A stretch of DNA of 64,000 bases from Dokdonella fugitiva (GCF_004342425.1 NZ_SLWQ01000005.1:186001-250000); one strand, 5' to 3'; shown: positions 1-8,685, counted from the first letter of the stretch. Translations and numbers: made by a program. Notes: generated by a model not told the origin, from the letters alone.

Positions 1-818
1 TTCTTCGGGAAACCCTTGTTCGCCGCTTCGGTGACTTCGGTCCACGTGCGCCCGCCGTCGCCGGAGCGGAACAGGCCGCTGCCCGACTCCGCGCTCGCCG
101 ATTCGCCACCCGAGCGGAACGTCCAGCCCTTGCGGCGGAAATCCCACAGGCCCGCGAACACGACGTCGGGGTTCTTCGGGTCGAGGCTGATCGAGGAACA
201 GCCGGTCGAGAGGTTGCGTCCCTTCAGCACGAGCTGCCAGTTCCTGCCACCGTCGGTGGTCTTGTACAGGCCGCGCTCGGCGGAATCACTCCACAGCTTG
301 CCGGGCACGCAGGCATAGACGACGTCGCCGTTGCGCGGATCGACCATGACCTTGGCGATGCGTTCGGACGCATCGAGGCCCATGTGCGTCCAGGTCTCGC
401 CACCGTCGGTGGACTTGTAGATGCCGTTGCCGATCGATACGGAATTGCGTGTCCACGATTCACCGGTGCCGACCCAGATCGTGTCGTGGTGCGTCGGATC
501 GATCGCGATCGCGCCGATCGATTGCACCGGCTGCTTGTCGAACACCGGCTTGAACGTCGTGCCGCCGTCGGTCGACTTCCACACGCCGCCGGATGCCGCG
601 CCGACGAACAGCGTGGTCTTGCCGTCCTTGCCCGGCACCGCGTCGAGCGCGGCGACGCGGCCACTCATCGTGGCCGAACCGATGTTGCGCGCGCCGAGGC
701 CGGACACGACGCCGGCATCGAAGCGCGGCGCGTTCGCTTCCGGCGCGGCGGCGCCGGCGGATGCGGCGCACGCGGTGGCGAGCGCGCCGAGGGTGAGTTG
801 CACGAACAGGCGGTTCAT
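1..818 (-). CDS. Secreted Asp-box (BNR/VPS10-like) repeat protein, partial
   Basis: The C-terminus is lost at the left edge, leaving about 272 residues. Translation starts with a hydrophobic export signal (about residues 1-24). Four Asp-box motifs of the form S/T-x-D-G-G-x-T-W follow (KSTDGGTTF, KSTDGGETW, KTTDGGRNW, RSGDGGRTW). Such motifs sit on the blades of beta-propellers in sialidase, sortilin/VPS10 and related exported proteins. The repeats do not fix an enzymatic activity, so I do not assign one. The ATG (818-816) overlaps the TGA of the upstream LolA-like gene by four bases (ATGA, 815-818), indicating translational coupling. Full-length family members are often 700-1000 residues, so much of the protein may lie outside the window. 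Confidence 0.8.
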   Translation of the reverse strand, partial: MNRLFVQLTLGALATACAASAGAAAPEANAPRFDAGVVSGLGARNIGSATMSGRVAALDAVPGKDGKTTLFVGAASGGVWKSTDGGTTFKPVFDKQPVQSIGAIAIDPTHHDTIWVGTGESWTRNSVSIGNGIYKSTDGGETWTHMGLDASERIAKVMVDPRNGDVVYACVPGKLWSDSAERGLYKTTDGGRNWQLVLKGRNLSTGCSSISLDPKNPDVVFAGLWDFRRKGWTFRSGGESASAESGSGLFRSGDGGRTWTEVTEAANKGFPK

Positions 819-1558
819 CGGCCGGCTCCCTGGGTGTTCGGAAACGCGAACAGCGCGTCGTCCATCGGGACGTTCGCTTCGGCGTGCTCGATCGTGAGCT
901 GCTGGCGGTTGCCGTCGGGCCTGCTTTCGGTCGCGACCGAGAACGGGAAATAGACGCCGTCCACCTGCTCGTAGTCGCCGTAGTCGCTGACGCTCTCGAC
1001 CAGCGTGCCGCGCACGCTGCGCTGGGTGGCGACGCGGATTTCGAGGAAATGGTCGGGATCGAGATAGACGTATTCGACGTCGCCGTTCTTCAGGGTCACC
1101 TTGAGCTTGTGCGCATCGGTGCCGTCGACGTCCTCGGTGCCGAGGTACTCGAGCTTGCTGCCGCGCTCCTGCCAGCCGGCGAGTTGCCCGCTGATCGGCG
1201 CATCGTCGGCGAGCGCCTTGGCGTCGTCGGCGCTCATCTTCTCGGGATCCTTGCGGCCCTGGAACGGCGAGATCTGCCACGCCTCCTTGCCGTCCCAGGC
1301 CTGCACCGCGGTGAGGCCCTGGATGCTCGCCTCCGTGCGCGTCGATTCCGGCGCCTTCTGGTACTGCACGACGCCGAGTTCGAACTGGCCGCCGACGAGC
1401 AGCTTGCCTTCGGACTTCAGCGTCTTGATCGCCTGCAGCTTGGCGGCGCCGCCGCGGGCTTCGAGGTTCTTTGCAACGAGTTCATCGGCGGTCATCGCAT
1501 GCACGCTCGCGCCTGCGAGCGCGAGTGCGGCGAGACCGTACTTCCATCGGACGATCAT
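815..1558 (-). CDS. LolA-like periplasmic lipoprotein-sorting-family protein
   Basis: A 247-residue exported protein. The chosen ATG at 1558 is preceded by AGGAGA at good spacing and begins a typical signal peptide (about residues 1-21, ending V-H-A). The mature part opens with the heptad T-A-D-E-L-V-A-K and is rich in beta-strand pattern, as in the LolA/LolB-like fold of outer-membrane lipoprotein-sorting proteins. An in-frame upstream ATG at 1687 would bury the signal peptide, so I reject it. It is translationally coupled to the downstream Asp-box protein through an ATGA overlap. True LolA function (carrying lipoproteins across the periplasm) is not shown: many relatives are uncharacterised solute or lipid binders. 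Confidence 0.72.
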   Translation of the reverse strand: MIVRWKYGLAALALAGASVHAMTADELVAKNLEARGGAAKLQAIKTLKSEGKLLVGGQFELGVVQYQKAPESTRTEASIQGLTAVQAWDGKEAWQISPFQGRKDPEKMSADDAKALADDAPISGQLAGWQERGSKLEYLGTEDVDGTDAHKLKVTLKNGDVEYVYLDPDHFLEIRVATQRSVRGTLVESVSDYGDYEQVDGVYFPFSVATESRPDGNRQQLTIEHAEANVPMDDALFAFPNTQGAGR

Positions 1559-1625
1559 GCGGCTCTCCTGGCTGGCGCGCCTGCAGTGCCCCGAGCGCAG
1601 GCGCAGATGGGAAACCGGTGCAAGC

Positions 1626-2828
1626 CTAGCGGAGTGGGTCAGTCCCGTGACGGGGCCGAAAGTCATGCTCCGGACCGAGGACGCCACCGGTTACGCCCGC
1701 GGTGGGCATCGCCGCGGCGCGTTCGCGGTAGCGCGACCACGCCCGCGCGACGCGTCGGCCGAGTTCCATGCCGGGTCGTTCGACCCAGCGATACACGAGC
1801 GTCGCGAGCACGACCGTGATCGCCATGTTGGCGACGATGTAGACGCCGAGGTGCTGCACGCGCAGGACCGACCCCGCGGGCAGGCGCAGCAGCAGCCACA
1901 GCATCACCATGAACACGACCGGATGGAACAGGTAGATCGAATAGCTGATGCGGCCGAGCCAGTCGGTGAGCGCGGAGCGGATGCGCACGAAACGGGTGCC
2001 TGCGATGAAGAGCAGCAGGCCCAGCGCATACGGGATCGTGGCGTTGTACTTCCAGCCGATCGCGTACACCGCGCCGGCCGGCAGCGCGACGAGGTGCCAC
2101 AGCAACAGGCCGTGCAGCCCGGCCTGCACGATGCGGTCGTCGCTGCGCGCGTCGTCGATGACGGTGCGATAAAGCGTGCCGACCAGCATCAGCGAGAGGT
2201 TGAGCAGCGTGAACGCCGCCGGCGAGCCCATCAGGGTCGTGCCATTCCACCAGCGGACGAGCATCTCGATCGAATAGGCGAGCGTGAATGCGATCGACAC
2301 CGCGAGCAGGTGTCGCGGCCGGCCGAGGCTGCCGCACAGCAGCAGCACGACGCAGAGCAGGTAGAACGCCCATTCGACGAGCAAGGTCCAATACAGTCCC
2401 TCCGCTGCGGTCACGCCGAAGAAGTCCTGCAGCAGGGTCAGGTTGACGACGAATTCGCGCAGGCCGAACGGCCTTCCCCACAACCAGCAGGTGGCGAATG
2501 CGCCGAGCGGGATCGACAGCCAGTAGGCGGGATAGATGCGGAAGAAGCGCTTGATGAGGAATGTGCCGAGCGCGGCGCGCCGCTCGGGATGGATGCTGAA
2601 CGGGATCACGTAGCCACTGATGAGGAAGAACGTGACCACGCCGATGCGGCCGACGTCGATCGACGATGCGACGGTCGCGAGCCAACGGCCACCCATGCCG
2701 ATACCGAACCCGACGTAGGCGTCGCCGACGTGGCGCCAGACGACGAGCAATGCCGCCAGCGCGCGCAAGGCGTCGATGTGGCGCAGGCGCGCGTCGGCGC
2801 CCGCGCGCGACGGCAATTCGCCGCTCAT
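1626..2828 (-). CDS. Acyltransferase family 3 (OafA/YrhL-like) membrane protein
   Basis: About 400 residues with roughly ten hydrophobic helices. The N-terminal block has the acyltransferase-3 signature: an Arg-rich start, ALRALAALLVVWRHVG with the catalytic-type His after W-R, and then GVVTFFLISGYVI. Members move acetyl or other acyl groups across the inner membrane onto surface polysaccharide, lipopolysaccharide or peptidoglycan. The substrate cannot be read from sequence. A GTG two codons upstream (2834) is an alternative start. The gene begins 11 bases after the stop of the upstream Mpo1-like gene, so the two are probably co-transcribed. No polysaccharide gene is nearby to suggest the acceptor. 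Confidence 0.85.
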   Translation of the reverse strand: MSGELPSRAGADARLRHIDALRALAALLVVWRHVGDAYVGFGIGMGGRWLATVASSIDVGRIGVVTFFLISGYVIPFSIHPERRAALGTFLIKRFFRIYPAYWLSIPLGAFATCWLWGRPFGLREFVVNLTLLQDFFGVTAAEGLYWTLLVEWAFYLLCVVLLLCGSLGRPRHLLAVSIAFTLAYSIEMLVRWWNGTTLMGSPAAFTLLNLSLMLVGTLYRTVIDDARSDDRIVQAGLHGLLLWHLVALPAGAVYAIGWKYNATIPYALGLLLFIAGTRFVRIRSALTDWLGRISYSIYLFHPVVFMVMLWLLLRLPAGSVLRVQHLGVYIVANMAITVVLATLVYRWVERPGMELGRRVARAWSRYRERAAAMPTAGVTGGVLGPEHDFRPRHGTDPLR

Positions 2829-2838
2829 GCGCACCCGG

Positions 2839-3141
2839 TCACAAGCGCACGCGCCCGCGCAGGATGTCGGCGTACATGACCCAGTCGCCGGTGAGGCTGT
2901 AGAGCGGATGACGGAACGTCGCCGGACGGTTCTTCTCGAACACGAAGTGGCCGATCCAGGCGAAGCCGTAGCCGAACACCGGCGCGAGCCACAGCCAGCG
3001 CGCGTCGCGTGCCACGCACGCGATCACGACCACCAGCAGGGCGAGGCTGCTGCCGACGAAGTGCAGGCGACGGCAATGGCGGTTCGCGTGCTCGGACAGG
3101 TAGTACGGGTAGAACTCGCGGAAACTCGTGTATCGGGACAT
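2839..3141 (-). CDS. Mpo1-like (DUF962) membrane protein
   Basis: A 100-residue protein starting M-S-R-Y-T-S-F-R-E-F-Y-P. Family hallmarks are the early H-A-N-R-x-C-R-R-L-H-F-V-G segment and the later GYGFAWIGHFVFEKNRPATF segment, with two central hydrophobic stretches (about residues 30-60). DUF962 includes yeast Mpo1, an iron-dependent dioxygenase that alpha-oxidises 2-hydroxy fatty acids; the conserved histidines visible here fit that chemistry. Bacterial members are mostly uncharacterised. It sits upstream of the acyltransferase gene with an 11-base gap. Longer in-frame extensions back to 3600 run antisense to the pirin gene and are not credible. Confidence 0.8.
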   Translation of the reverse strand: MSRYTSFREFYPYYLSEHANRHCRRLHFVGSSLALLVVVIACVARDARWLWLAPVFGYGFAWIGHFVFEKNRPATFRHPLYSLTGDWVMYADILRGRVRL

Positions 3142-3256
3142 GACGGACGCCTCGGCCGCGCAGGATAGCAGCCTGCTTCGCCGCGGGCGCGCGCCCTGCT
3201 CCGCGAAGCCCCTCCCGAGCGCCTGCTGCGCCCGGGAACAGCACCTGCACGGCCGT

Positions 3257-4132
3257 TCAGTGCTCGGGCAAAGGGATGAACTCGGTCTCGCCGGGCACGA
3301 CCCCGATGCGCTGTGCGAGCCAATCGGCCTTGGCGCGTTCGATGCGCGCGCGATCGGAGGACACGAAGTTCCACCAGATCGTGCGTTCGCCGTCGAGCGG
3401 CGCGCCGCCGCAGAGCACCACGTGCGCCGCCGACGTCGCCGCCACTTCGATATCCGCGCCGGCAGCGAGCACGAGCATGCGCTGCGGCGCCAGCGGCTCG
3501 CCGTCGACGCGGACGTCGCCGTCGAGCACGTAGATCGCGCGTTCCTCATGTTCGCCCGGCACGCGCAGGCTCGCTCCGCCGGCGAGGTGCACGTCCGCAT
3601 ACAGTGTCGGCGCGTACACGCGCACCGGCGATTCCAGCCCGAACGAGCGTCCCGCGATCACGCGCAGTCGCACCCCGTCCTGCTCGCGCTCGGGCAGCGT
3701 CGACGCGGGGTAATGGAGGAACTCCGGCGCCGTTTCCTCGTGCTCGCGCGGCAGGGCGACCCAGGTCTGGATGCCGTGCATGCGGTGGCCGGCAGCACGT
3801 TCTTCCGGCGGCGTGCGCTCGGAGTGCACGATCCCGCGCCCCGCCGTCATCCAGTTGACGTCGCCGGGCCGGATCACCTGTACGGAGCCGAGGCTGTCGC
3901 GGTGACCAAGCGCCCCCTCGAAGAGATAGGTGACCGTGGCCAGGCCGATGTGCGGGTGCGGCCGCACGTCGAGTCCACGACCGGGCGGCAGTTCGGCCGG
4001 ACCGATGTGGTCGAAGAATACGAACGGACCGACGTGGCGGCGCAGGCGGAACGGCAGCAGTCGGCGCACGGTGAAACCATCGCCGAGGTCGTGCAGGCGC
4101 GGTTCGATCAGCAAGGGTGTCATGTCGCTCAT
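3257..4132 (-). CDS. Pirin family protein
   Basis: A 291-residue bicupin. The N-terminal cupin has the pirin metal-site pattern HPHIGLATVTYLFEG, followed by GRGIVHSE about 40 residues later. The second cupin domain occupies about residues 170-270. Pirins bind one iron through three His and a Glu. Some act as quercetin 2,3-dioxygenases or redox-sensing partners, but most bacterial copies have no known substrate. Either M1 (4132) or M4 (4123) could start translation, as neither has a clear ribosome-binding site. The neighbouring genes on the same strand are unrelated, so it is probably monocistronic. Confidence 0.9.
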   Translation of the reverse strand: MSDMTPLLIEPRLHDLGDGFTVRRLLPFRLRRHVGPFVFFDHIGPAELPPGRGLDVRPHPHIGLATVTYLFEGALGHRDSLGSVQVIRPGDVNWMTAGRGIVHSERTPPEERAAGHRMHGIQTWVALPREHEETAPEFLHYPASTLPEREQDGVRLRVIAGRSFGLESPVRVYAPTLYADVHLAGGASLRVPGEHEERAIYVLDGDVRVDGEPLAPQRMLVLAAGADIEVAATSAAHVVLCGGAPLDGERTIWWNFVSSDRARIERAKADWLAQRIGVVPGETEFIPLPEH

Positions 4133-4235
4133 GCAGCGGCTCCGGTCGCCAGATGGCGATCATGCCACTTCTCGCGCGGGCCTTGCCTCCGCACGCTGCC
4201 GTCCGGGAGAAAGGCCGGCGTCCCGGTCGCCGGGC

Positions 4236-4268
4236 GAAAAAAAGGGCCGCGTGCGAGCGCGGCCCTTT
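4236..4268 (-). terminator. Rho-independent terminator of the cold-shock gene
   Basis: Read on the minus strand, an 8-bp GC stem (GGGCCGCG with CGCGGCCC) and a 6-base loop are followed by a run of seven T. It lies 22 bases past the cold-shock stop codon. This is the clearest intrinsic terminator in the window. Confidence 0.88.
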
Positions 4269-4290
4269 CGTGCGAAGGACGGCGCGGGCG

Positions 4291-4500
4291 TCAGGCCGGC
4301 GTCACCTCTTCCGCCTGCAGGCCCTTCTGGCCCTGCACCACGCGGAAGGAAACCTTCTGGCCTTCCTGCAGCGTCTTGAAGCCCGTGCCGGTGATCGCGC
4401 GGAAATGCACGAACACGTCCGGGCCGTTCTCACGGCTGATGAAGCCGAAACCCTTGCTCTCGTTGAACCACTTGACGGTGCCCACCTGACGATCCGACAT
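4291..4500 (-). CDS. CspA-family cold-shock RNA chaperone
   Basis: A 69-residue single OB-fold cold-shock domain. It carries RNP1-like KGFGFIS and RNP2-like DVFVHF, and starts [13 protein letters not shown]. Family members melt secondary structure in mRNA. The ATG at 4500 is preceded by GGAGAG four bases upstream. A further in-frame ATG at 4512 overlaps that ribosome-binding site and is unlikely to be used. The gene has its own terminator and about 200 bases of non-coding DNA upstream, as expected for a monocistronic csp gene with a structured leader. The exact paralogue (A, C, D, E) cannot be assigned. Confidence 0.95.
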   Translation of the reverse strand: MSDRQVGTVKWFNESKGFGFISRENGPDVFVHFRAITGTGFKTLQEGQKVSFRVVQGQKGLQAEEVTPA

Positions 4501-4716
4501 GAAACTCTCCACTCTTGACTAGTTGAATGAACCATCCCCTTCAGGGGCATGTCGACCACTGGGTATGCAGGTGTGCAGGTGAAGCGATGAAGCGGATCAA
4601 CGATCGGCGCAGCATCGGGTCGCCAAACGCGGGTGAACCGTGCAGACACAGCGGCGCGAGTCTACCCGACTTGTTGCAAATTGCTACAGACCCGGCGATG
4701 GCGCCGGATGCGGCGC
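4501..4716 (-). promoter_or_regulatory. Putative leader/promoter region of the cold-shock gene
   Basis: 216 non-coding bases separate the csp start from the next gene upstream. A small perfect hairpin (CCCCT-GA-AGGGG on the minus strand, 4536-4547) sits just upstream of the GGAGAG ribosome-binding site. TAGACT further upstream (about 4658-4663) could be a -10 box, but no good -35 accompanies it. Long structured leaders are known to control cspA-type mRNAs; whether this one does so is inference. Confidence 0.35.
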
Positions 4717-5895
4717 TCAGTACGCCCGTATGTCGTCCGGCGGATTGCGCATGAACGCGCTCCATTCGGCCGCGAGCCGGCGCAGCCCGCCCGGGTAGGC
4801 GGCATCGAGCAGGCGTTCGGCGGCGACCGGCACGCAAGGCGTCCCGGCTTGCGCGGCCAGCACTCCTTGCAGGGCGGCCCGGCCTTCGCGGTCGCGCATG
4901 AGCAGCGCGACCAGCGAGTACGCGCGCAGGTAGCGACGTTCGCGTTCGCCTGCGGCGAGCGCCTCGGTGTAGAAACCGCTTCCCTCGCGCGCAAGCAGGT
5001 CGACCAGCGCCTCGCTGCCATCGCCGCCCGGCGCCGCGCCGATCATTGCCGTCCGCTGCCCGCCGACGTCGACCTGGCCACCCATGCCGCCGCTGCGGTA
5101 GCGGCCGAAGTACTCGGCGAGCCCCTCGTTGAGCGAAACCGGCAGGTTGCCGATCGACTCATGCACGAGCGCGTGGGTGATCTCGTGGCGGAGCACGGCG
5201 AAGTTCACTTCGTCCTGGTCCTGCATGCGCACGCGGATCGTTCGGTCGACGGTCGAATACGTACCGCTGGATTTCGCCAGGGACGGATCACCGATCTGCT
5301 GCGCGTAGGCGGCCTCGGAGCGGACGAAGACGATCTGCAGGCGCATGCCCGACGGTATCGGCACGCCGAGCGTATCGTGCATGACGCGCTGCACGCCGAG
5401 CGCGTCGGCGACCGCGCGCTGTTGCAGCTGGTCCGGCAGGTTCACGTCGTAGCCGCTCGCCTGCACGTCGATCGCGGGGGCGCCGCTCACCGCGATCACG
5501 CGATGGCCTTGCGCGTTCGCTGGCGGGGCCTGGTCCGAGTAGTGCGTGATGCCGGCCGCGTCGACCCAACGGTGCACCGCGACCGGCGCGCGTGCCTGCG
5601 CCGCCTGCGTATGCGCGAGACATGCGGCCGACTGCAGGGGTTGCGGCACCTCGATCGCGGGGAGCGCGTCGACGCCGTGCGCGGGGGCTGGCTCGATCGT
5701 TGGCGCCTGCACCGGTGGCGCCGCCTGCGGCGGGGTCGAGACGACGACCGGTGCTGCCATGGGCTCGCCGATGTGCCCGTGCGCCGATCCCGCCGCCGCT
5801 GCCACCGGCGGCTCGCGTCGATCGCACCCGGCCACGGCGATGCCGGCGGAAAGGATCGCGAGCCGGACCAGGCTGGATGTTCGCTGCACGGGCAT
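4717..5895 (-). CDS. Lipoprotein gluzincin metallopeptidase with DUF4124-like segment
   Basis: A 392-residue predicted lipoprotein: the signal ends V-A-G-C with the lipidated Cys at about residue 24. An Ala/Pro-rich linker follows, then a DUF4124-like stretch (VHRWVDAAGITHYSDQAPP) and a peptidase domain. The zinc motif H-E-I-T-H is at about residues 237-241, and a downstream N-E-G-L-A-E-Y-F supplies the third, Glu ligand. This is the gluzincin layout (peptidase_MA-like/DUF1570). The start at 5895 places the signal peptide at the N-terminus; the longer frame from 5937 does not. The substrate is unknown and the location is presumably the envelope. Confidence 0.75.
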   Translation of the reverse strand: MPVQRTSSLVRLAILSAGIAVAGCDRREPPVAAAAGSAHGHIGEPMAAPVVVSTPPQAAPPVQAPTIEPAPAHGVDALPAIEVPQPLQSAACLAHTQAAQARAPVAVHRWVDAAGITHYSDQAPPANAQGHRVIAVSGAPAIDVQASGYDVNLPDQLQQRAVADALGVQRVMHDTLGVPIPSGMRLQIVFVRSEAAYAQQIGDPSLAKSSGTYSTVDRTIRVRMQDQDEVNFAVLRHEITHALVHESIGNLPVSLNEGLAEYFGRYRSGGMGGQVDVGGQRTAMIGAAPGGDGSEALVDLLAREGSGFYTEALAAGERERRYLRAYSLVALLMRDREGRAALQGVLAAQAGTPCVPVAAERLLDAAYPGGLRRLAAEWSAFMRNPPDDIRAY

Positions 5896-6042
5896 GACGC
5901 ATTGTTCCGCATCCCCGCGCCACTGTCTGCGGTTCACGTCGCCGCGCCCGGTTCGCCGCGGTTAATCCGTCGTGGCCGAGGATCTCGCATGGCCGGCACA
6001 CCACAGGTGCGCCGGGCGTACCACCCACAGCCGGAGGAAACC

Positions 6043-6348
6043 ATGCGCTCCTACATCCTCGCTTTCGGCCTGCTCGGGCTGGCCGGCGGCGTCCAGGCCC
6101 AGGACACGAGCAGCACGACCTACCAGACCCCGCAAGGCGAAGTCACGGTGACGTCGGGACAACCGCAGCCGCGCCAGTATGGCGCGCCTCCGTCGTTCGC
6201 GGAGCTCGACCGCGGCGGCCGTGGCGCGCTCGGCGAAGCCGAAGCGGCCGCCTACCCGCCGCTCGGCAACGACTTCATCCATGCCGATCGCAATCGCGAC
6301 GGCCGCATCAGCCGCGCCGAATACGAGCGCTGGGCAGCCCATCAGTGA
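6043..6348 (+). CDS. Small exported EF-hand protein
   Basis: A 101-residue protein with a clear signal peptide (about residues 1-19, ending V-Q-A) and GGAGGAAA directly upstream of the ATG. The C-terminal part contains one canonical calcium loop, D-R-N-R-D-G-R-I-S-R-A-E. A weaker preceding half (ELDRGGRGALGEAEA) looks like a degenerate EF-hand that has lost its Asp ligands. It is probably a periplasmic calcium-binding protein of unknown partner. It is followed immediately by a strong hairpin terminator. Confidence 0.8.
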   Translation: MRSYILAFGLLGLAGGVQAQDTSSTTYQTPQGEVTVTSGQPQPRQYGAPPSFAELDRGGRGALGEAEAAAYPPLGNDFIHADRNRDGRISRAEYERWAAHQ

Positions 6349-6356
6349 ACCAGGGG

Positions 6357-6383
6357 GACGAGGCCGCATCCTGCGGCCTCGTC
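6357..6383. terminator. Hairpin terminator between convergent genes
   Basis: A perfect 12-bp stem (GACGAGGCCGCA pairing with TGCGGCCTCGTC) and a 3-base loop lie between two convergent genes, 9 bases after the EF-hand stop and 9 bases before the YXWGXW stop. There is no T-run on either side, so termination strength is uncertain. The symmetry suits bidirectional use. Confidence 0.65.
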
Positions 6384-6391
6384 CGTTCGCG

Positions 6392-6712
6392 CTAGAGGCG
6401 CACCCAGTGCGCGTGCCGGAAATGCCAGTCGGGTCCGATGCGGACCCAGCGGGCGCCGACGTACCGATAGCCGGGCCGCGCGACGACCCAGCGGCCGCCG
6501 ATCCAGACGTGATGCGCGCCATTCCAGTGCCAGTAGCCCGGCGCCCAGACGTAGCCCGCCCGCACGCCGGCGTGTTCGACGCGCAGCGGCGGCGGAGCTA
6601 CCCCGATGGCGATGTCGACGACCGCGCGTGCCTGCGCCGGTGCCGCAGCGAACACCGCAGCGTACGCGAGCGCGGCCACGCAGCAGGCGCCGGCGAGTTT
6701 GCGCATAGCCAT
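6392..6712 (-). CDS. Small exported YXWGXW-repeat protein
   Basis: A 106-residue protein with a signal peptide (about residues 1-29, ending A-Q-A). GGGAGGA lies upstream of the ATG at 6712. The mature chain is dominated by aromatic motifs (YVWAPGYWHW, HHVWIGGRWV, YRYVGARWVR, DWHFRHAHWVRL). This matches the YXWGXW repeat family of small exported proteins, which are common in Proteobacteria and have no defined function. Spaced Trp/Tyr and basic residues suggest carbohydrate or surface contact, but that is speculation. It converges on the EF-hand gene. Confidence 0.75.
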   Translation of the reverse strand: MAMRKLAGACCVAALAYAAVFAAAPAQARAVVDIAIGVAPPPLRVEHAGVRAGYVWAPGYWHWNGAHHVWIGGRWVVARPGYRYVGARWVRIGPDWHFRHAHWVRL

Positions 6713-6816
6713 TGATGCATTCCTCCCATGGATGCGGGCGAACATGCCCGGTATCGGGTGGAACGCAGCCGCGACCGGACGGTTGACGCCGACCACGCCT
6801 CGATCGCGCGTGCCCG

Positions 6817-7917
6817 TCAGCGCGAATGCGCTGCGCCGGCATCCTCGAGCGCCGCCAGCCTGCGCTCGCGCCGGTCGTGGTCGAGCCGCGCGAGCTCGCG
6901 CACGCGTGCATGGAACGCGTCCCAGCCGCCGCCTTGCGCGTACAGCATCGCGAACGCGCCGACCCAGCGGTCGTAGAGACCGAACGGCACGAGGCTTGCG
7001 TTGTTGATGGGCGCAGCCACCCAGGCGTCGTAGCCGTGCCCGCCATTCCACTCGCGATCGCGGAGCTCCACGTAGCGACGGCGGAAGGCGTCGATCTCGG
7101 CGGCCTTGCCGGCCCGCTTCGCCGCAGCATCGCGCGACGACGCATACAGCACGCGCAACCGCTCGCGCAGGTCGAGCACGAGCCGCGTGAAGCCGTCCTC
7201 GTGCGACGCATCGCGCGTGCCCGTGGGCCGTCCGTTCGTGACACGCCATTCGCGCAGGCCCTGTTCGGCGACGAAGCTCGCGTACGACTCGTTGAACGCG
7301 GTGTCGCCGGGGACGTACAGCTTCTGGTGCGCGAGTTCATGGAAGATCACGCGATCGAGCTCGTCCTGGCCACCCCGCAGCATGCTCGAGACGATCGGAT
7401 CGGCGAACCAGCCCAGGGTCGAATACGCGGCGACGCCGCGCACCGCGGTGTCGTAACCCTGCGCCTGCAGCGCCGCTGCGGCACGCTCGGCGTGGTCATG
7501 GTCGAAATAGCCGAGGTAGGCGACGCAACCGGCGAACGGGAAGCAGTGGGTGAGCGGCTCGACCGAAAACTCGGGTGCCGCGAATACGCTCCACGTCACG
7601 TACGGCCGATCCAGCTGCACATAGCTCGCATAGCTGCGGTTGCGCGGCAACCCGAGCCGATCGCTCGCGAAGCGGCGTGCGGCGAGCGCGCCGCGCAGGC
7701 GCTCGCGCACGGTCGCATCGAGTCGCGTGTCGGCGATCGCGCGTTCGATCGGCTCGCGCGCGGCGAGCAGCTGCGCCTGGCCGTGCACGACGTGCGCGTA
7801 GTAGCGCAGCGCGCCGCAACCGGCCGTCGCGGTGACGGCGAGCAGCAGGCCGCAGCGTACCAGCCATGTCGCCGTGCCGCGGGCGATGCGGCGCATCGTG
7901 CGTGCGCACCGCCTCAT
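6817..7917 (-). CDS. Putative lipoprotein aminopeptidase (PF10023-like)
   Basis: A 366-residue protein with an Arg-rich N-terminus and a lipobox ending T-A-G-C (Cys about 34). The domain follows the pattern of the uncharacterised 'predicted aminopeptidase' family: Y-A-x-V-x-x-G-Q early, a central AAYSTLGWFADPI, and the zinc motif H-E-L-A-H-Q at about residues 193-198 followed by FNESYASFVAEQG with the third ligand. An internal ATG at residue 8 could also start. The gene follows NAD kinase with only 3 bases between stop and start, so the two are likely one transcript although their functions have no obvious link. Confidence 0.82.
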   Translation of the reverse strand: MRRCARTMRRIARGTATWLVRCGLLLAVTATAGCGALRYYAHVVHGQAQLLAAREPIERAIADTRLDATVRERLRGALAARRFASDRLGLPRNRSYASYVQLDRPYVTWSVFAAPEFSVEPLTHCFPFAGCVAYLGYFDHDHAERAAAALQAQGYDTAVRGVAAYSTLGWFADPIVSSMLRGGQDELDRVIFHELAHQKLYVPGDTAFNESYASFVAEQGLREWRVTNGRPTGTRDASHEDGFTRLVLDLRERLRVLYASSRDAAAKRAGKAAEIDAFRRRYVELRDREWNGGHGYDAWVAAPINNASLVPFGLYDRWVGAFAMLYAQGGGWDAFHARVRELARLDHDRRERRLAALEDAGAAHSR

Positions 7918-7920
7918 CCG

Positions 7921-8685
7921 CTACAGCTCGAACTGCTCGTTGAGGATGCGCTCTTCGAGATTGTGCTCGGGATCGAACAGCAAGGTCACGGTCTGCTCGC
8001 GCGATTCGCGGATGTGCACTTCGGTAACGTCACGCACTTCGTGCGAATCCGCGGTCGCGCTGACCGGCCGCTTGTACGGATCGAGGATCTCAAACTTGAC
8101 TTCGGTGATCGCAGGCAGGATCGCACCGCGCCAGCGGCGCGGCCGGAACGGACTGATCGGCGTGAGCGCGAGCAGCTGCGAACCGAGCGGCAGGATCGGC
8201 CCGTGCGCGGAAAGGTTGTACGCGGTCGATCCGGCCGTCGTCGACACGAGCACGCCGTCGCAGACGAGTTCCTCGATCTTGGCGACGCCATTGAGCAGGA
8301 CGCGCACGTGCGCGGCCTGCTTGGTCTGGCGCAGCAGCGACACCTCGTTGAATGCGAGCGAGGTCGTGCTGCTGCCGGCTTCGGTCACCGCTTCCATCAG
8401 CAGCGGCCGCAGCACCGTCGGCTGCGCGTGCTCGATGCGCGACTCGAGTTCGTCGAGGCCGTACTGGTTCATGAGGAAGCCGACCGTGCCGAGCTTCATG
8501 CCGTACACGGGCAGCGCGCGCGCCATGTGGCGATGCAGCGAGCGCAGCATGAAGCCGTCGCCACCCAGCGCGACGATGACGTCGGCCTGGTCGAGCGGCA
8601 CCTCGCCGTAACGGGCGACGAGCGCGGCGTGCGCGGCTGCCGCTTCCCCGGTCTGGGCGGCGACGAAGGCGATGCGTCGTGACAT
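7921..8685 (-). CDS. nadK: NAD kinase
   Basis: A 254-residue protein that phosphorylates NAD to NADP in the cytosol. The GGDG motif is at residues 41-44 ([10 protein letters not shown]), the N-E pair at 113-114 (AFNEVSLLR), and the Thr/Ser-rich nucleotide segment [19 protein letters not shown] further on. These are the diagnostic NAD-kinase features. The family is normally 250-300 residues, so this is a short but complete member. The ATG at 8685 gives the usual N-terminus (MSRRIAFVA). It lies upstream of the aminopeptidase-like gene, and the region between it and the glutamate dehydrogenase gene holds palindromic repeats. Confidence 0.93.
   Translation of the reverse strand: MSRRIAFVAAQTGEAAAAHAALVARYGEVPLDQADVIVALGGDGFMLRSLHRHMARALPVYGMKLGTVGFLMNQYGLDELESRIEHAQPTVLRPLLMEAVTEAGSSTTSLAFNEVSLLRQTKQAAHVRVLLNGVAKIEELVCDGVLVSTTAGSTAYNLSAHGPILPLGSQLLALTPISPFRPRRWRGAILPAITEVKFEILDPYKRPVSATADSHEVRDVTEVHIRESREQTVTLLFDPEHNLEERILNEQFEL

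Noticed and set aside
1101..2879. 592-codon open frame opposite the LolA-like and acyltransferase genes
   Set aside because: It spans two well-supported minus-strand genes and the gap between them, so it cannot be a gene with one function.
4501..4512. Four-residue longer start (MESF) of the cold-shock protein
   Set aside because: That ATG overlaps the GGAGAG ribosome-binding site of the better start at 4500, which gives the usual family N-terminus.
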